From assembly GCA_030691295.1 (NCBI GenBank), contig JAUYEQ010000282.1:1-10158 (forward strand): DNA of 10,158 bases. Reading direction: 5' to 3'. The first letter of the stretch is position 1. Each line of letters begins with the position of its first letter. The DNA comes from Bacteroidota bacterium (GTDB lineage Bacteria > Bacteroidota > Bacteroidia > Bacteroidales > Prolixibacteraceae). Below, in pieces: positions 1-7,485 of this stretch. The position numbers and the translations under genes are program-made. The notes under the pieces were generated by a model. That model was not told the origin of the DNA. It did not search any database and saw nothing but the letters and a program-made list of their open reading frames with translations.

Positions 1-156
1 CGGTGGTGGTTGGAAATATCAGATGAAGAGAGAAAGCAGAAAGAAATATACGTAATCCCCTGTGATGAAGAAGATTATAACAAAGCATCGCATGGTGAAA
101 TCCCTGACAGATGGTGGAAAAATATCCGTAAAATGCACAAAAGACAAAATAAATGA
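1..156 (+). CDS. C-terminal end of an unrecognised protein (partial)
   Basis: Frame 1 is open from the window edge to a TGA at 154-156, giving the last 51 residues of a protein whose start lies outside the window. The tail is highly charged and begins RWWLEISDEERKQ. It has a second Trp pair in the segment IPDRWWKNIRKM and ends in a basic stretch, HKRQNK. I do not recognise a family. There is no signal peptide, membrane segment or cell-surface sorting domain in the visible part. The following 109 bases before porP and the probable promoter there suggest it is a separate transcription unit, although it lies on the same strand. An open frame of this length could occur by chance in AT-rich DNA, but the dense charged composition and the clean end before the intergenic gap favour a real gene. 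Confidence 0.5.
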   Translation, partial: RWWLEISDEERKQKEIYVIPCDEEDYNKASHGEIPDRWWKNIRKMHKRQNK

Positions 157-194
157 TTTTAAAATACGTTCAGTGACTTTAGATAATATCTCTT

Positions 195-229
195 TTTGTG
201 AACTGTAAAAAATTAATGCTTTACTTTAC
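195..229 (+). promoter_or_regulatory. Possible Bacteroidota-type promoter of the porP-gldKLMN operon
   Basis: A TTTG (195-198) is followed by TACTTTAC (222-229), which resembles the Bacteroidota -33 TTTG and -7 TAnnTTTG elements. The spacing of 23 bases is a few longer than usual and the final G of the -7 box is missing, so this is a weak match. It lies about 36 bases before the porP start, in the only sizeable non-coding gap ahead of six closely packed genes, which is where the operon promoter is expected. Confidence 0.3.
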
Positions 230-265
230 GCTATCAGGGCGAATTCAAGTCGCAACAGTGTTTTT

Positions 266-1207
266 ATGAAAAAAATATTTTGCTTTTTATTTTTATATAT
301 AATAGCTATATTAGCCGCGATTGCTCAGCAAGATCCGCAGTTCACTTTTAACCGGATGACACAGTTATCGGTTAATCCGGGCTATGCTGGCAGTAGCGGA
401 ATGGTAAATGGCTTAATTTTAAATCGTTATCAGTGGGATGGCATCCCTGGAGCTCCCAAAACACTGTTGTTTAGTGTTGAATCGGGGACAGAGTTATTTG
501 GAATAAACAGTGGCGTTGGACTGAATATTATCAGTGATGAGTTGGGATTTCAAAAAAATATTGCAGTTAGTTTCGATTATGCATACAGAAAAGTGACTAA
601 ATGGGGAAATTTGGGCATTGGTGCATCAGCCGGATTTTACAACCTGGCTATCAATGGCGAGTGGTACATTCCGGAGGGAGATATGTTCGGACCTACTACT
701 GAATCAGGAATACCTCAGGGAGATGTTAGTCAGTTAGCGTTTGATATGGGTTTTGGCTTATTTCTAAAATCGAACGATTATTTTATAGGGGCGTCTGTTA
801 CACATTTAAACCAGGCCTCCATCGTTTTTTCAGATCAGGCCCGTACCTATTTAGCAAGGCATTATTATCTGTCGGCAGGGTACAATATCAGTCTCTCTGA
901 TCCGTTATTTGAAATACAGCCTGCGGTTTATTTTAAAACCGACATGGTTGCCTATCAGGCAGATATTACGGTTGATGTGGTTTATAAAGAAAGGTATTCT
1001 GCCGGATTAAATTACCGGATCAACGACGCGATTGGTGTTCTTTTGGGATTTGAATTGATAAACGGAATGCGAATTGGATATGCATACGATATAATGACTT
1101 CTGCATTGTCAGGTTACGGAAACGGTTCGCATGAAATATTTATTGGATACAGTTTCGATTTGGGCAAAAACAGAAGTAAGAAATACAAGAGTGTGAGATT
1201 TTTATAA
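266..1207 (+). CDS. porP: PorP/SprF family type IX secretion outer-membrane protein
   Basis: The 313-residue protein starts with a classic signal peptide: MKK, a hydrophobic core, and probable cleavage after AIA at residue 20, leaving QQDPQF at the mature N-terminus. The block NPGYAG (37-42) close behind the cleavage site is the hallmark of the PorP/SprF family. The rest alternates short polar turns with aromatic and glycine-rich strands (for example GLNYRINDAIGVLLGFEL), as expected for an outer-membrane beta-barrel. In P. gingivalis PorP is required for T9SS function. In F. johnsoniae SprF is needed for secretion of the adhesin SprB, and relatives typically accompany cargo with type B C-terminal domains. 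Here no cargo gene is visible, and the gene heads the operon as in porPKLMN, so a core role like that of PorP is more likely than a cargo-specific SprF role. The start at 266 is supported by the signal peptide. gldK follows after 30 bases. Confidence 0.9.
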   Translation: MKKIFCFLFLYIIAILAAIAQQDPQFTFNRMTQLSVNPGYAGSSGMVNGLILNRYQWDGIPGAPKTLLFSVESGTELFGINSGVGLNIISDELGFQKNIAVSFDYAYRKVTKWGNLGIGASAGFYNLAINGEWYIPEGDMFGPTTESGIPQGDVSQLAFDMGFGLFLKSNDYFIGASVTHLNQASIVFSDQARTYLARHYYLSAGYNISLSDPLFEIQPAVYFKTDMVAYQADITVDVVYKERYSAGLNYRINDAIGVLLGFELINGMRIGYAYDIMTSALSGYGNGSHEIFIGYSFDLGKNRSKKYKSVRFL

Positions 1208-1237
1208 TGAAATTTAGAAGCAATATATAGCTGAAAT

Positions 1238-2575
1238 ATGAAAAAACTTTTTTCTATTGGGTTAGTTATTTTGATGGTCGCGACTTTAAATAGTTGCAGC
1301 AAATCAGGTAACGGTGAACTAACAGGAGTTAAAGGAAGAGGAAAATGGTTCGAACCAACTCCTTACGGAATGACTTTTGTCCACAGAGGATCTTTTAATC
1401 TTGGGCCAAACGATCAGGATGTAACCTCTTCGAATACATCTTCAAAAACTGTTTCTGTTGATGCCTTTTGGATTGATGACACTGAGATCACCAACAACGA
1501 ATACAGACAGTTTATTCAGTGGGTCCGCGATTCAATTGCCAGAACATTGTTGTCGGATCAGTTTCCTGAATTTATGATTACCGAAGACAGGAGAGGAAAT
1601 CCGGTTGATCCGCCCCGTATAAATTGGGAGGAAAAACTTGAGTGGAACAATCCAGACTATTCAGAAGCATTGGAGGAAATGTTTGTTCCTGAGAATGAAC
1701 GATTTTTCAAGAAAAGAGAAATCGATGCGCGTAAATTATTTTACGAATTCCATTGGATCGACCTTAAGCAAGCTGCACGAAGAGTGAACATGTACAATTA
1801 TGAAACTCAAAATTACAATGGTACCGTTGTAAATGCCCTGGGAGAAGAAGAAGCCATTCAAAACCGCGCATCCTTTATTCTGCGTGACCAGACTCCTATT
1901 TATCCTGATACCCTTTGCTGGATACGCGATTTTACCTTTTCCTACAACGAACCCTGGGCGACCCGATATTTCTGGCATCCGGGATTTGACGATTATCCGG
2001 TGGTTGGTGTTACCTGGAAACAAGCCAAAGCATTCTGTCATTGGAGAACCAAACTTTTGAATGATCTTCTTGCTTCAAGACAGGAAGCTACCTTGCACGA
2101 TTACCGTTTACCCAGCGAAGTAGAATGGGAATATGCTGCAAGAGGCGATAAGCAATTATCAATGTTTCCGTGGGGAGGTTATTATACCCGTGAAAAAGAC
2201 GGAACATTTCTGGCCAACTTTAAACCGCTTAGGGGAAATTATGTAGAAGACGGTGGAATGGCGACCATGAAGGTTGGAAGTTACGACCCCAATGATTTTG
2301 GGATTTACGACATGTCAGGCAACGTAGCTGAATGGACCAGTTCTGCCTATGATGAGGCGTCATACCAATACATCAATGATTTTAATCCGAATTTCGAATA
2401 CAATGCAAAACCCGATGATGCGCCTGCGATGAAACGAAAAGTTACCCGTGGAGGATCCTGGAAAGATATTTCTGCCTATTTGCAGGTATCTACCAGAAGT
2501 TTTGAATACCAGGATACCACCAAATCATACATTGGTTTCCGTTGTGTTCGCTCTTCATTTGGAAATGAATTTTAA
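1238..2575 (+). CDS. gldK: T9SS/gliding outer-membrane ring lipoprotein GldK (PorK)
   Basis: The 445-residue protein has a lipoprotein signal peptide ending in LNSC, with Cys20 the expected lipidation site. The remainder is one formylglycine-generating-enzyme/sulfatase-modifying-factor fold: PYGMTFVHRGSFNLGP near 43-58, DTEITNNEYRQF near 81-92, YPVVGVTWKQAKAFCHWR near 249-266, YRLPSEVEWEYAARG near 289-303, DMSGNVAEW near 354-362, and the terminal GGSW...GFRCVRS block from 405. The two catalytic cysteines of true formylglycine-generating enzyme appear replaced (Asp410 and Leu415 by motif alignment), so a structural role is expected. In known systems GldK/PorK is anchored in the outer membrane and forms a large periplasmic ring with GldN/PorN, contacted by GldM. 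Length and position directly before gldL fit gldK. A second copy lies after gldN. Confidence 0.95.
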   Translation: MKKLFSIGLVILMVATLNSCSKSGNGELTGVKGRGKWFEPTPYGMTFVHRGSFNLGPNDQDVTSSNTSSKTVSVDAFWIDDTEITNNEYRQFIQWVRDSIARTLLSDQFPEFMITEDRRGNPVDPPRINWEEKLEWNNPDYSEALEEMFVPENERFFKKREIDARKLFYEFHWIDLKQAARRVNMYNYETQNYNGTVVNALGEEEAIQNRASFILRDQTPIYPDTLCWIRDFTFSYNEPWATRYFWHPGFDDYPVVGVTWKQAKAFCHWRTKLLNDLLASRQEATLHDYRLPSEVEWEYAARGDKQLSMFPWGGYYTREKDGTFLANFKPLRGNYVEDGGMATMKVGSYDPNDFGIYDMSGNVAEWTSSAYDEASYQYINDFNPNFEYNAKPDDAPAMKRKVTRGGSWKDISAYLQVSTRSFEYQDTTKSYIGFRCVRSSFGNEF

Positions 2576-2598
2576 TTGCCACTTATAATACTGATCAC

Positions 2599-3576
2599 AT
2601 GAACGTTGGCGAAATTCTTAAGTCGAAAAAGTGGAAAATCCTAATGGGTTATGTATATGGCTGGGGTGCTGCGCTTGTACTTGTTGGAGCATTATTTAAA
2701 CTTCAGCACTGGAACCATTCCGGAATTATGCTTACCATCGGATTGCTTACCGAAGCTTTCATATTCTTCATTTCTTCCTTCGAACCACCGATGGAACAAC
2801 CCGAATGGTCAAGGGTCTATCCTGAATTGCAGGATGATTACGAATTAGTGGAAACAGGAGAAGATGCCAAATCTTCTTTAAAATCAAACATCGATTCTTT
2901 ACTCGGAAGCACAAATATTACTCCGGAACTCTTGACAAAAATAGGGAAGAGCCTGGTCGATTTGTCAAACACTGCATCAGGAATCAGCGATATCTCCTCG
3001 GCAACACTGGCTACCGACGTTTATGTCAAAAATCTCAACTCCGCTTCCGAATCTATGATTGCATTCTCGGATGTAAATACGCAGGCAAATACAACATTGA
3101 GTAACTCTATTGGCGAATTGGTTGGTACATATAGCAATACTGCCAGTAAAATTTCAAAGACCGGTGAAGGGATGCTCAACAAACTGAATGAATCGAGTGA
3201 GAAATTTACCCGCCAGATTGACGAATCAGGAAATAAACTGGTTGAATCCTATCACAAGCTTTCAGGATCAATTGAGAAAGGGTTCAAAGAATTGGATCAA
3301 AACTCAGCCAATTATGGCGATAATCTTCAGCGCTTGAATAAAAATATTGAATCGCTGAATGGTAATTACGAAAAACAGTTAAAAGGAACAAGCGATCAAA
3401 TTCAGGCATCGAGCAAGTTCTTTGAAGATTTGAATCAAATGAACCAGATTATTGCTTCGTCAGCTCAGGAAATGAAAAAATACAAAGAAAATGCTGAAAA
3501 ATTGAATTCTCATCTTGATGCCCTCAATTCAATTTATGGAAATATGCTTGGGGCTATGAATTATAAGAAGAAGTAA
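2599..3576 (+). CDS. gldL: T9SS/gliding motor inner-membrane protein GldL (PorL)
   Basis: The 325-residue protein begins with a short basic cytoplasmic stretch, then two transmembrane helices at about 14-34 and 42-61 joined by a short polar turn (QHWNHSG). Charged residues sit in or at the membrane segments: Lys34 at the end of helix 1, Glu52 within helix 2 and Glu62 before PP. Intramembrane Lys/Glu residues at comparable places in F. johnsoniae GldL are important for proton-driven motor function; the residue equivalence here is by eye. From about 95 to the end the protein is soluble, rich in Ser, Asn and Lys, and mainly helical or coiled-coil, predicted to be cytoplasmic. At 325 residues it resembles the long PorL of P. 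gingivalis more than the roughly 215-residue flavobacterial GldL. Together with GldM it forms the rotary-type motor energising secretion. Only 17 bases separate it from gldM. Confidence 0.95.
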   Translation: MNVGEILKSKKWKILMGYVYGWGAALVLVGALFKLQHWNHSGIMLTIGLLTEAFIFFISSFEPPMEQPEWSRVYPELQDDYELVETGEDAKSSLKSNIDSLLGSTNITPELLTKIGKSLVDLSNTASGISDISSATLATDVYVKNLNSASESMIAFSDVNTQANTTLSNSIGELVGTYSNTASKISKTGEGMLNKLNESSEKFTRQIDESGNKLVESYHKLSGSIEKGFKELDQNSANYGDNLQRLNKNIESLNGNYEKQLKGTSDQIQASSKFFEDLNQMNQIIASSAQEMKKYKENAEKLNSHLDALNSIYGNMLGAMNYKKK

Positions 3577-3593
3577 CTAATAGAGCCACTACT

Positions 3594-5204
3594 ATGTCGA
3601 GCAAGAATTGCCCGGAATCAACGAGGCAAAAAATGATAAATATGATGTATCTGGTGCTGACGGCGATGTTGGCACTAAATGTGGCATCCGAGGTGCTTGA
3701 ATCATTTCGGGTTGTGGACGCCAGTTTAACCCAGACACTAAATATTGTTTCCCAAAAAAATAATCAGATATACAGTTCATTTGATGCTGCTTACATTGAA
3801 AATCCCACCAAAGTAAAGGAATGGAAAGATAAATCGGATGAGGTGAGGGCGAAATCAAAAGCATTGATTGAAAAAATACAGGATTTAAAACAGGAATTGG
3901 TCCTTGCTTCAGGCGGATTAGTTGTAAAGGATGCCGGTCCAGACTTTATTCTTTCTCCTGAAGAACCTATAATGATAAGTAATAACAGCGATACAATTTT
4001 GATAAAGAAGGAAGATGATTTGAATACTCCTTCAGAAATAATGATTAATAAGAAGAAGGGCACCGATTTAAAAAACAGCATTATCGAATACCGTGAATTT
4101 TTATCCTCTTATCTTGAGGAAGGTACTCCTATTTATGAAAATATTGTAAAACAACTGGATACTTCCGACCCTAAAATAAATATGAAGGAAGGTGGGGAGA
4201 AAAAGACCTGGGAGATATTACATTTCGAAAGCAAACCATTGATTGCAGTGGTTACCCTGCTCTCAAAAATGCAGATTGATATTCAGAATGCTGAAACAAA
4301 TATTATTTCAATGCTCTACGGTCAGATTGATGCAGCATCTTTTAACTTTAACCGTTTGGGTGCCAGGATACTTGCTACATCGACTTATGTACTCGAAGGC
4401 GATCAATTTGAGGCTGAAATATTCTTGGCTGCAGAAGATACCACACAGCAACCTGAAATATTTGTAGGCAACACCAAGTTGTCAATGCGCGATGGTAAAG
4501 GTATTTACAAAGCCACCGCTTCGCAGGTTGGTACTTTTCAGTGGGGGGGATTGATAAAATACAGAACTCCTGAAGGAAATATAAATACGTACCCTTTCAA
4601 GGGTGAATATCAGGTAGGAAGGCCAAGTGTAACAATTTCGCCTACAAAAATGAATGTACTTTATATGGGAATACCCAATCCGATAAAAGTTTCAGTTCCA
4701 GGCGTGGCTTCTCAGAATCTTTCAGTTTCTATTTCCAACGGACGCATTGAAAAGTCTGGCGAAGATTATTTAGCATATCCTTCGAAGGTGGACGTTCAGG
4801 GCAGGAGTACTTCGATCTCGGTTACTGCCGATATGAATGGAGAAAAACGTCCGATGGGTTCCATGGTTTATAGGGTAAAAGAAGTTCCGCCTCCGGTGGC
4901 AACCATTGGTGGTTTGAACGGTGGTACGCTTAAAAAAGAGGATTTGCTGGCAGAAGATGGAATATTTGCTGAATTAAAAGACTTTGACTTTGATTTGAAA
5001 TTTAGGGTCACACAATTTGATATTTCTTTTACCGGAACTTATGTGAAAACTGCTTCTTCCAAATCAAACAGATTCACAGAAGAGCAAAGGACATTTTTAA
5101 ACAATTTAACGCAAGGAAGTACTATATACATTGATAATATTGTAGCAAAAGGTGATGACGGAACTACACGGCCATTGTCTCCGATTGGTTTTAAAATAAG
5201 ATAG
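3594..5204 (+). CDS. gldM: T9SS/gliding motor periplasm-spanning protein GldM (PorM)
   Basis: The 536-residue protein has the family's characteristic N-terminus: a short polar segment, then RQKMINMMYLVLTAML (about 11-26) leading into a single transmembrane helix and the ALNVASEVLESF block. The rest is periplasmic. A helical region from about 35 to 225 corresponds to the D1 domain. Beta-rich domains follow: D2 around 230-335, D3 beginning near YQVGRPSVTISPTKMNVLY (about 338-357), and D4 beginning near PPPVATIGGLNGG (about 432-444). The domain limits are inferred from known PorM/GldM architecture. In structures of the family, GldM is a dimer whose helix sits inside a GldL pentamer and whose distal D4 domain reaches the GldK/GldN ring, transmitting motor movement to the outer membrane. 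Length matches the family (roughly 510-540). The stop is two bases before gldN, suggesting translational coupling. Confidence 0.95.
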   Translation: MSSKNCPESTRQKMINMMYLVLTAMLALNVASEVLESFRVVDASLTQTLNIVSQKNNQIYSSFDAAYIENPTKVKEWKDKSDEVRAKSKALIEKIQDLKQELVLASGGLVVKDAGPDFILSPEEPIMISNNSDTILIKKEDDLNTPSEIMINKKKGTDLKNSIIEYREFLSSYLEEGTPIYENIVKQLDTSDPKINMKEGGEKKTWEILHFESKPLIAVVTLLSKMQIDIQNAETNIISMLYGQIDAASFNFNRLGARILATSTYVLEGDQFEAEIFLAAEDTTQQPEIFVGNTKLSMRDGKGIYKATASQVGTFQWGGLIKYRTPEGNINTYPFKGEYQVGRPSVTISPTKMNVLYMGIPNPIKVSVPGVASQNLSVSISNGRIEKSGEDYLAYPSKVDVQGRSTSISVTADMNGEKRPMGSMVYRVKEVPPPVATIGGLNGGTLKKEDLLAEDGIFAELKDFDFDLKFRVTQFDISFTGTYVKTASSKSNRFTEEQRTFLNNLTQGSTIYIDNIVAKGDDGTTRPLSPIGFKIR

Positions 5205-5206
5205 TT

Positions 5207-6061
5207 ATGAAAAGATATTTGGTATTATTTGGATTGTTGGTTGGATTGTTAGGGTCAATTGCCCTTGAAACAAAAGCACAGATAATTGACGGTGCGTATG
5301 TACGGACTGATGCATATAAACGCAAACCAACGCCTCTTCCTTATGTGAGAGAAGCAGATGTTATGTGGTCAAAAAAGGTTTGGCGTATTATTGATCTTCG
5401 TGAAAAGATGAACCAACCCTTGTATTTCCCAACCAAAGAAGTGGATGGAAGACGCAGTTTGGTAAACCTTTTTATTGAAGGAATAAAGGATGGCAAAATT
5501 ACTGCCTACGATGCCAAAAATGATGATGAATTCAAGGTTCCGATGACTTTTGAACAAGTAAAAGAAGCATTTGGAGCAACTACCCGGACCCGTAAAGTTA
5601 GGGACGTTGATACCGGCGAATTGGTTGACCGGGTTGTGGCCGGTGAAGTCCGTTCAGAAGAAGTCAAACAATTTATGCTGAAAGAAGAATGGTATTTTGA
5701 CAAGCAATCTTCTACATTGAATGTCCGGGTAATTGGTATTTGTCCGATTCAGGAATTTTACCGCGACGATGATACCAACCAGGAAGACGTGCAACGTCGT
5801 CAGGTATTCTGGATTTACTATCCTGAAGCCCGTGAACTTTTGGCTGCCAACGAAGTATTTAATTCACAGAACACCGCGCGGAACTCTTCATACGACGATA
5901 TCTTCCTGAAAAGGAGATTCAATTCCTACATCGTTAAAGAAGCCAATATTTATAACAATCGCGATATCAGTCAATATCTTGTTGGGAAAAATGCGATGCT
6001 TGAAAGTAAACGGATTGAAAAGGCGATTTTCGATTACGAACAAAACCTTTGGGAATACTAA
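5207..6061 (+). CDS. gldN: T9SS/gliding periplasmic ring protein GldN (PorN)
   Basis: The 284-residue protein has a cleavable signal peptide (MKRYLVLFGLLVGLLGSIA core, probable cleavage after ETKA at 24 with Gln25 as new N-terminus) and no lipobox, so it is a soluble periplasmic protein. Features typical of GldN include the early VMWSKKVWRIIDLREKMN block (about 51-68), NQPLYFP, and the later EEWYFDKQSSTLNVRVIGI and FWIYYPEAR blocks. It ends in a conserved-looking acidic/aromatic tail (YEQNLWEY). Known PorN/GldN binds PorK/GldK to form the outer-membrane-associated ring and contacts GldM. F. johnsoniae has a tandem gldN paralogue, gldO; none follows here, and a second gldK-like gene starts 8 bases downstream instead. 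The start two bases after the gldM stop gives a good signal peptide. Confidence 0.94.
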   Translation: MKRYLVLFGLLVGLLGSIALETKAQIIDGAYVRTDAYKRKPTPLPYVREADVMWSKKVWRIIDLREKMNQPLYFPTKEVDGRRSLVNLFIEGIKDGKITAYDAKNDDEFKVPMTFEQVKEAFGATTRTRKVRDVDTGELVDRVVAGEVRSEEVKQFMLKEEWYFDKQSSTLNVRVIGICPIQEFYRDDDTNQEDVQRRQVFWIYYPEARELLAANEVFNSQNTARNSSYDDIFLKRRFNSYIVKEANIYNNRDISQYLVGKNAMLESKRIEKAIFDYEQNLWEY

Positions 6062-6069
6062 TTTATTGA

Positions 6070-7413
6070 ATGTATAAAATTCTGTTCATAGGTTTGTTTA
6101 TGCTCGCTCTTCTTGGCTCATGCAAGAGGTTTGGTTCAGGCGAGCTTTCAGGCGCACTGAACAGAAAACCCTATTATGAACCCATTCCCTACGGAATGAA
6201 TTTCATTAAACAGGGAAGCATCAACATCGGCCCTTCCGATCAGGAAGTCGATGATGCCAATACGCCTGTGAAAACTATTTCGGTACCCTCATTCTGGATG
6301 GACGAAACTGAAATTACAAACAATGAATACCGACAATTCGTTTATTGGGTAAGAGATTCAATTGCCCGTCAGTTATTATCCGAATCAATTCCTGAATTTT
6401 TAATTACAGAAGGCCGCAAGGGAGATATTCTTGAAACTCCCAGACTAAACTGGCAGGAACCCATTGAATGGAAAAATGCGGATTATCAGGCTTCCCTTGA
6501 AGAAATGTACATTCCGGAAACCGAAAGATTCTTCAGCAAGAAAGAGATTGATACCCGTAAACTGCGTTTTGAATACTACTGGATTGACTACAAACAGGCT
6601 GCAAAGCGCGCAAACAGCTATAATTACGAGACACAGAGTTATGGCGGAAATGTGGTTGATGCATCCGGGAAAGAAGGGCCGGTTCAGAACCGTTCATCAT
6701 TTATTATGAGCGAAAGCACCCCTGTTTATCCTGATACTTTGGTTTGGATACGGGATTTTACTTTCTCATACAACGAACCATTAACCGGAAAGTATTTTTC
6801 GCATGTTGCATACGATCAGTACCCGGTGGTAGGCGTAACCTGGGCACAGGCAAAAGCTTTTTGCGTTTGGCGAACGCAACAATTGAATGCTTATCAGGAC
6901 ATGGTTAAAATGGCGACTGTGATGGATTACCGCTTGCCGACTGAAGTAGAATGGGAATATGCTGCACGTGGAAACCATCAAATGACAATGTTTCCCTGGG
7001 GAAGTTACTATACACGTGACCAGGAAGGTAACTTTCTTGCCAATTTTAAGCCCATGCGGGGGAATTATGTGTCCGACAATCAGAACAGTGTGACAACGAC
7101 CAAAGTGGCCAATTTTATTCCAAATTCATTCGGGTTATACGATATGGCTGGCAATGTGGCCGAGTGGACTTCGAACGCCTACGATGAATCAAGCTATCAG
7201 TTGATGTCTGATTTTAGTCCCGATTTTCAGTACAATGCAAAACCTGACGATTCGCCTGCGATGAAACGAAAAGTTATTCGCGGAGGTTCCTGGAAAGACA
7301 TCGCATACTACGTTCAGGCTTCAACCCGTAGTTACGAATACCAGGATTCAGCCAAATCATACATTGGATTCCGTTGTGTCAGAAGCACTTTCAAACCCGA
7401 TTACTGGGAATAA
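6070..7413 (+). CDS. Second GldK-like T9SS lipoprotein (GldK paralogue)
   Basis: The 447-residue lipoprotein has a signal peptide ending LLGSC (Cys18 as lipidation site) and a full-length domain of the formylglycine-generating-enzyme fold. It aligns end to end with the upstream GldK, with well over half of residues identical by eye. Shared blocks include TEITNNEYRQF, VWIRDFTFSYNEP, EVEWEYAARG, YNAKPDDSPAMKRK and SYIGFRCVRS. The only obvious length changes are a signal peptide two residues shorter and two extra residues near 337-345 (DNQNSVTTTK). The catalytic Cys pair of true formylglycine-generating enzymes is Asp410 and Val415 here, so enzymatic activity is unlikely. The lipobox is followed by Lys-Arg rather than an acidic run, giving no clear surface-export signal, so it is probably periplasm-facing. 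It sits 8 bases after gldN and is probably the last gene of the operon. It may be an alternative or additional ring subunit. GldJ, another member of this fold, is longer in F. johnsoniae, and this protein looks closer to GldK. Confidence 0.88.
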   Translation: MYKILFIGLFMLALLGSCKRFGSGELSGALNRKPYYEPIPYGMNFIKQGSINIGPSDQEVDDANTPVKTISVPSFWMDETEITNNEYRQFVYWVRDSIARQLLSESIPEFLITEGRKGDILETPRLNWQEPIEWKNADYQASLEEMYIPETERFFSKKEIDTRKLRFEYYWIDYKQAAKRANSYNYETQSYGGNVVDASGKEGPVQNRSSFIMSESTPVYPDTLVWIRDFTFSYNEPLTGKYFSHVAYDQYPVVGVTWAQAKAFCVWRTQQLNAYQDMVKMATVMDYRLPTEVEWEYAARGNHQMTMFPWGSYYTRDQEGNFLANFKPMRGNYVSDNQNSVTTTKVANFIPNSFGLYDMAGNVAEWTSNAYDESSYQLMSDFSPDFQYNAKPDDSPAMKRKVIRGGSWKDIAYYVQASTRSYEYQDSAKSYIGFRCVRSTFKPDYWE

Positions 7414-7431
7414 CAAATCCTTCTCCGGAAT

Positions 7432-7461
7432 AAAAAAGGAGATTCCGTTCCCGAAATCTCC
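7432..7461 (-). terminator. Rho-independent terminator of the guanylyltransferase gene, between convergent genes
   Basis: GGAGATT (7438-7444) pairs perfectly with AATCTCC (7455-7461); two further C-G pairs can form inside after one mismatch, leaving a TTCC loop. On the - strand the stem is followed at once by six T residues (7437-7432). It therefore reads as an intrinsic terminator about 25 bases after the - strand stop codon. On the + strand the stem is followed only by CTGCTTT, so it may end the gldK-paralogue transcript less efficiently. Confidence 0.7.
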
Positions 7462-7485
7462 CTGCTTTAAATATCATTTCCCAGG

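Noticed and set aside
157..265. Small RNA or riboswitch before porP
   Set aside because: The 109-base gap is AT-rich with no convincing stem structure; only a weak promoter-like pattern could be supported.
1736..2041. 101-codon - strand open frame and an overlapping + strand frame at 1833-2060
   Set aside because: Both fall inside gldK, where the FGE-fold motifs are continuous in the gldK frame; neither has recognisable features.
6070..7413. Second GldK-like protein read as GldJ
   Set aside because: It matches the upstream GldK closely end to end, including length, whereas F. johnsoniae GldJ is about 100 residues longer; paralogy to GldK is the simpler reading, although a tree is needed.
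6070..7413. Active sulfatase-modifying (formylglycine-generating) enzyme
   Set aside because: The positions of the catalytic cysteines are Asp and Val, no sulfatase gene is nearby, and the gene sits in a T9SS operon.
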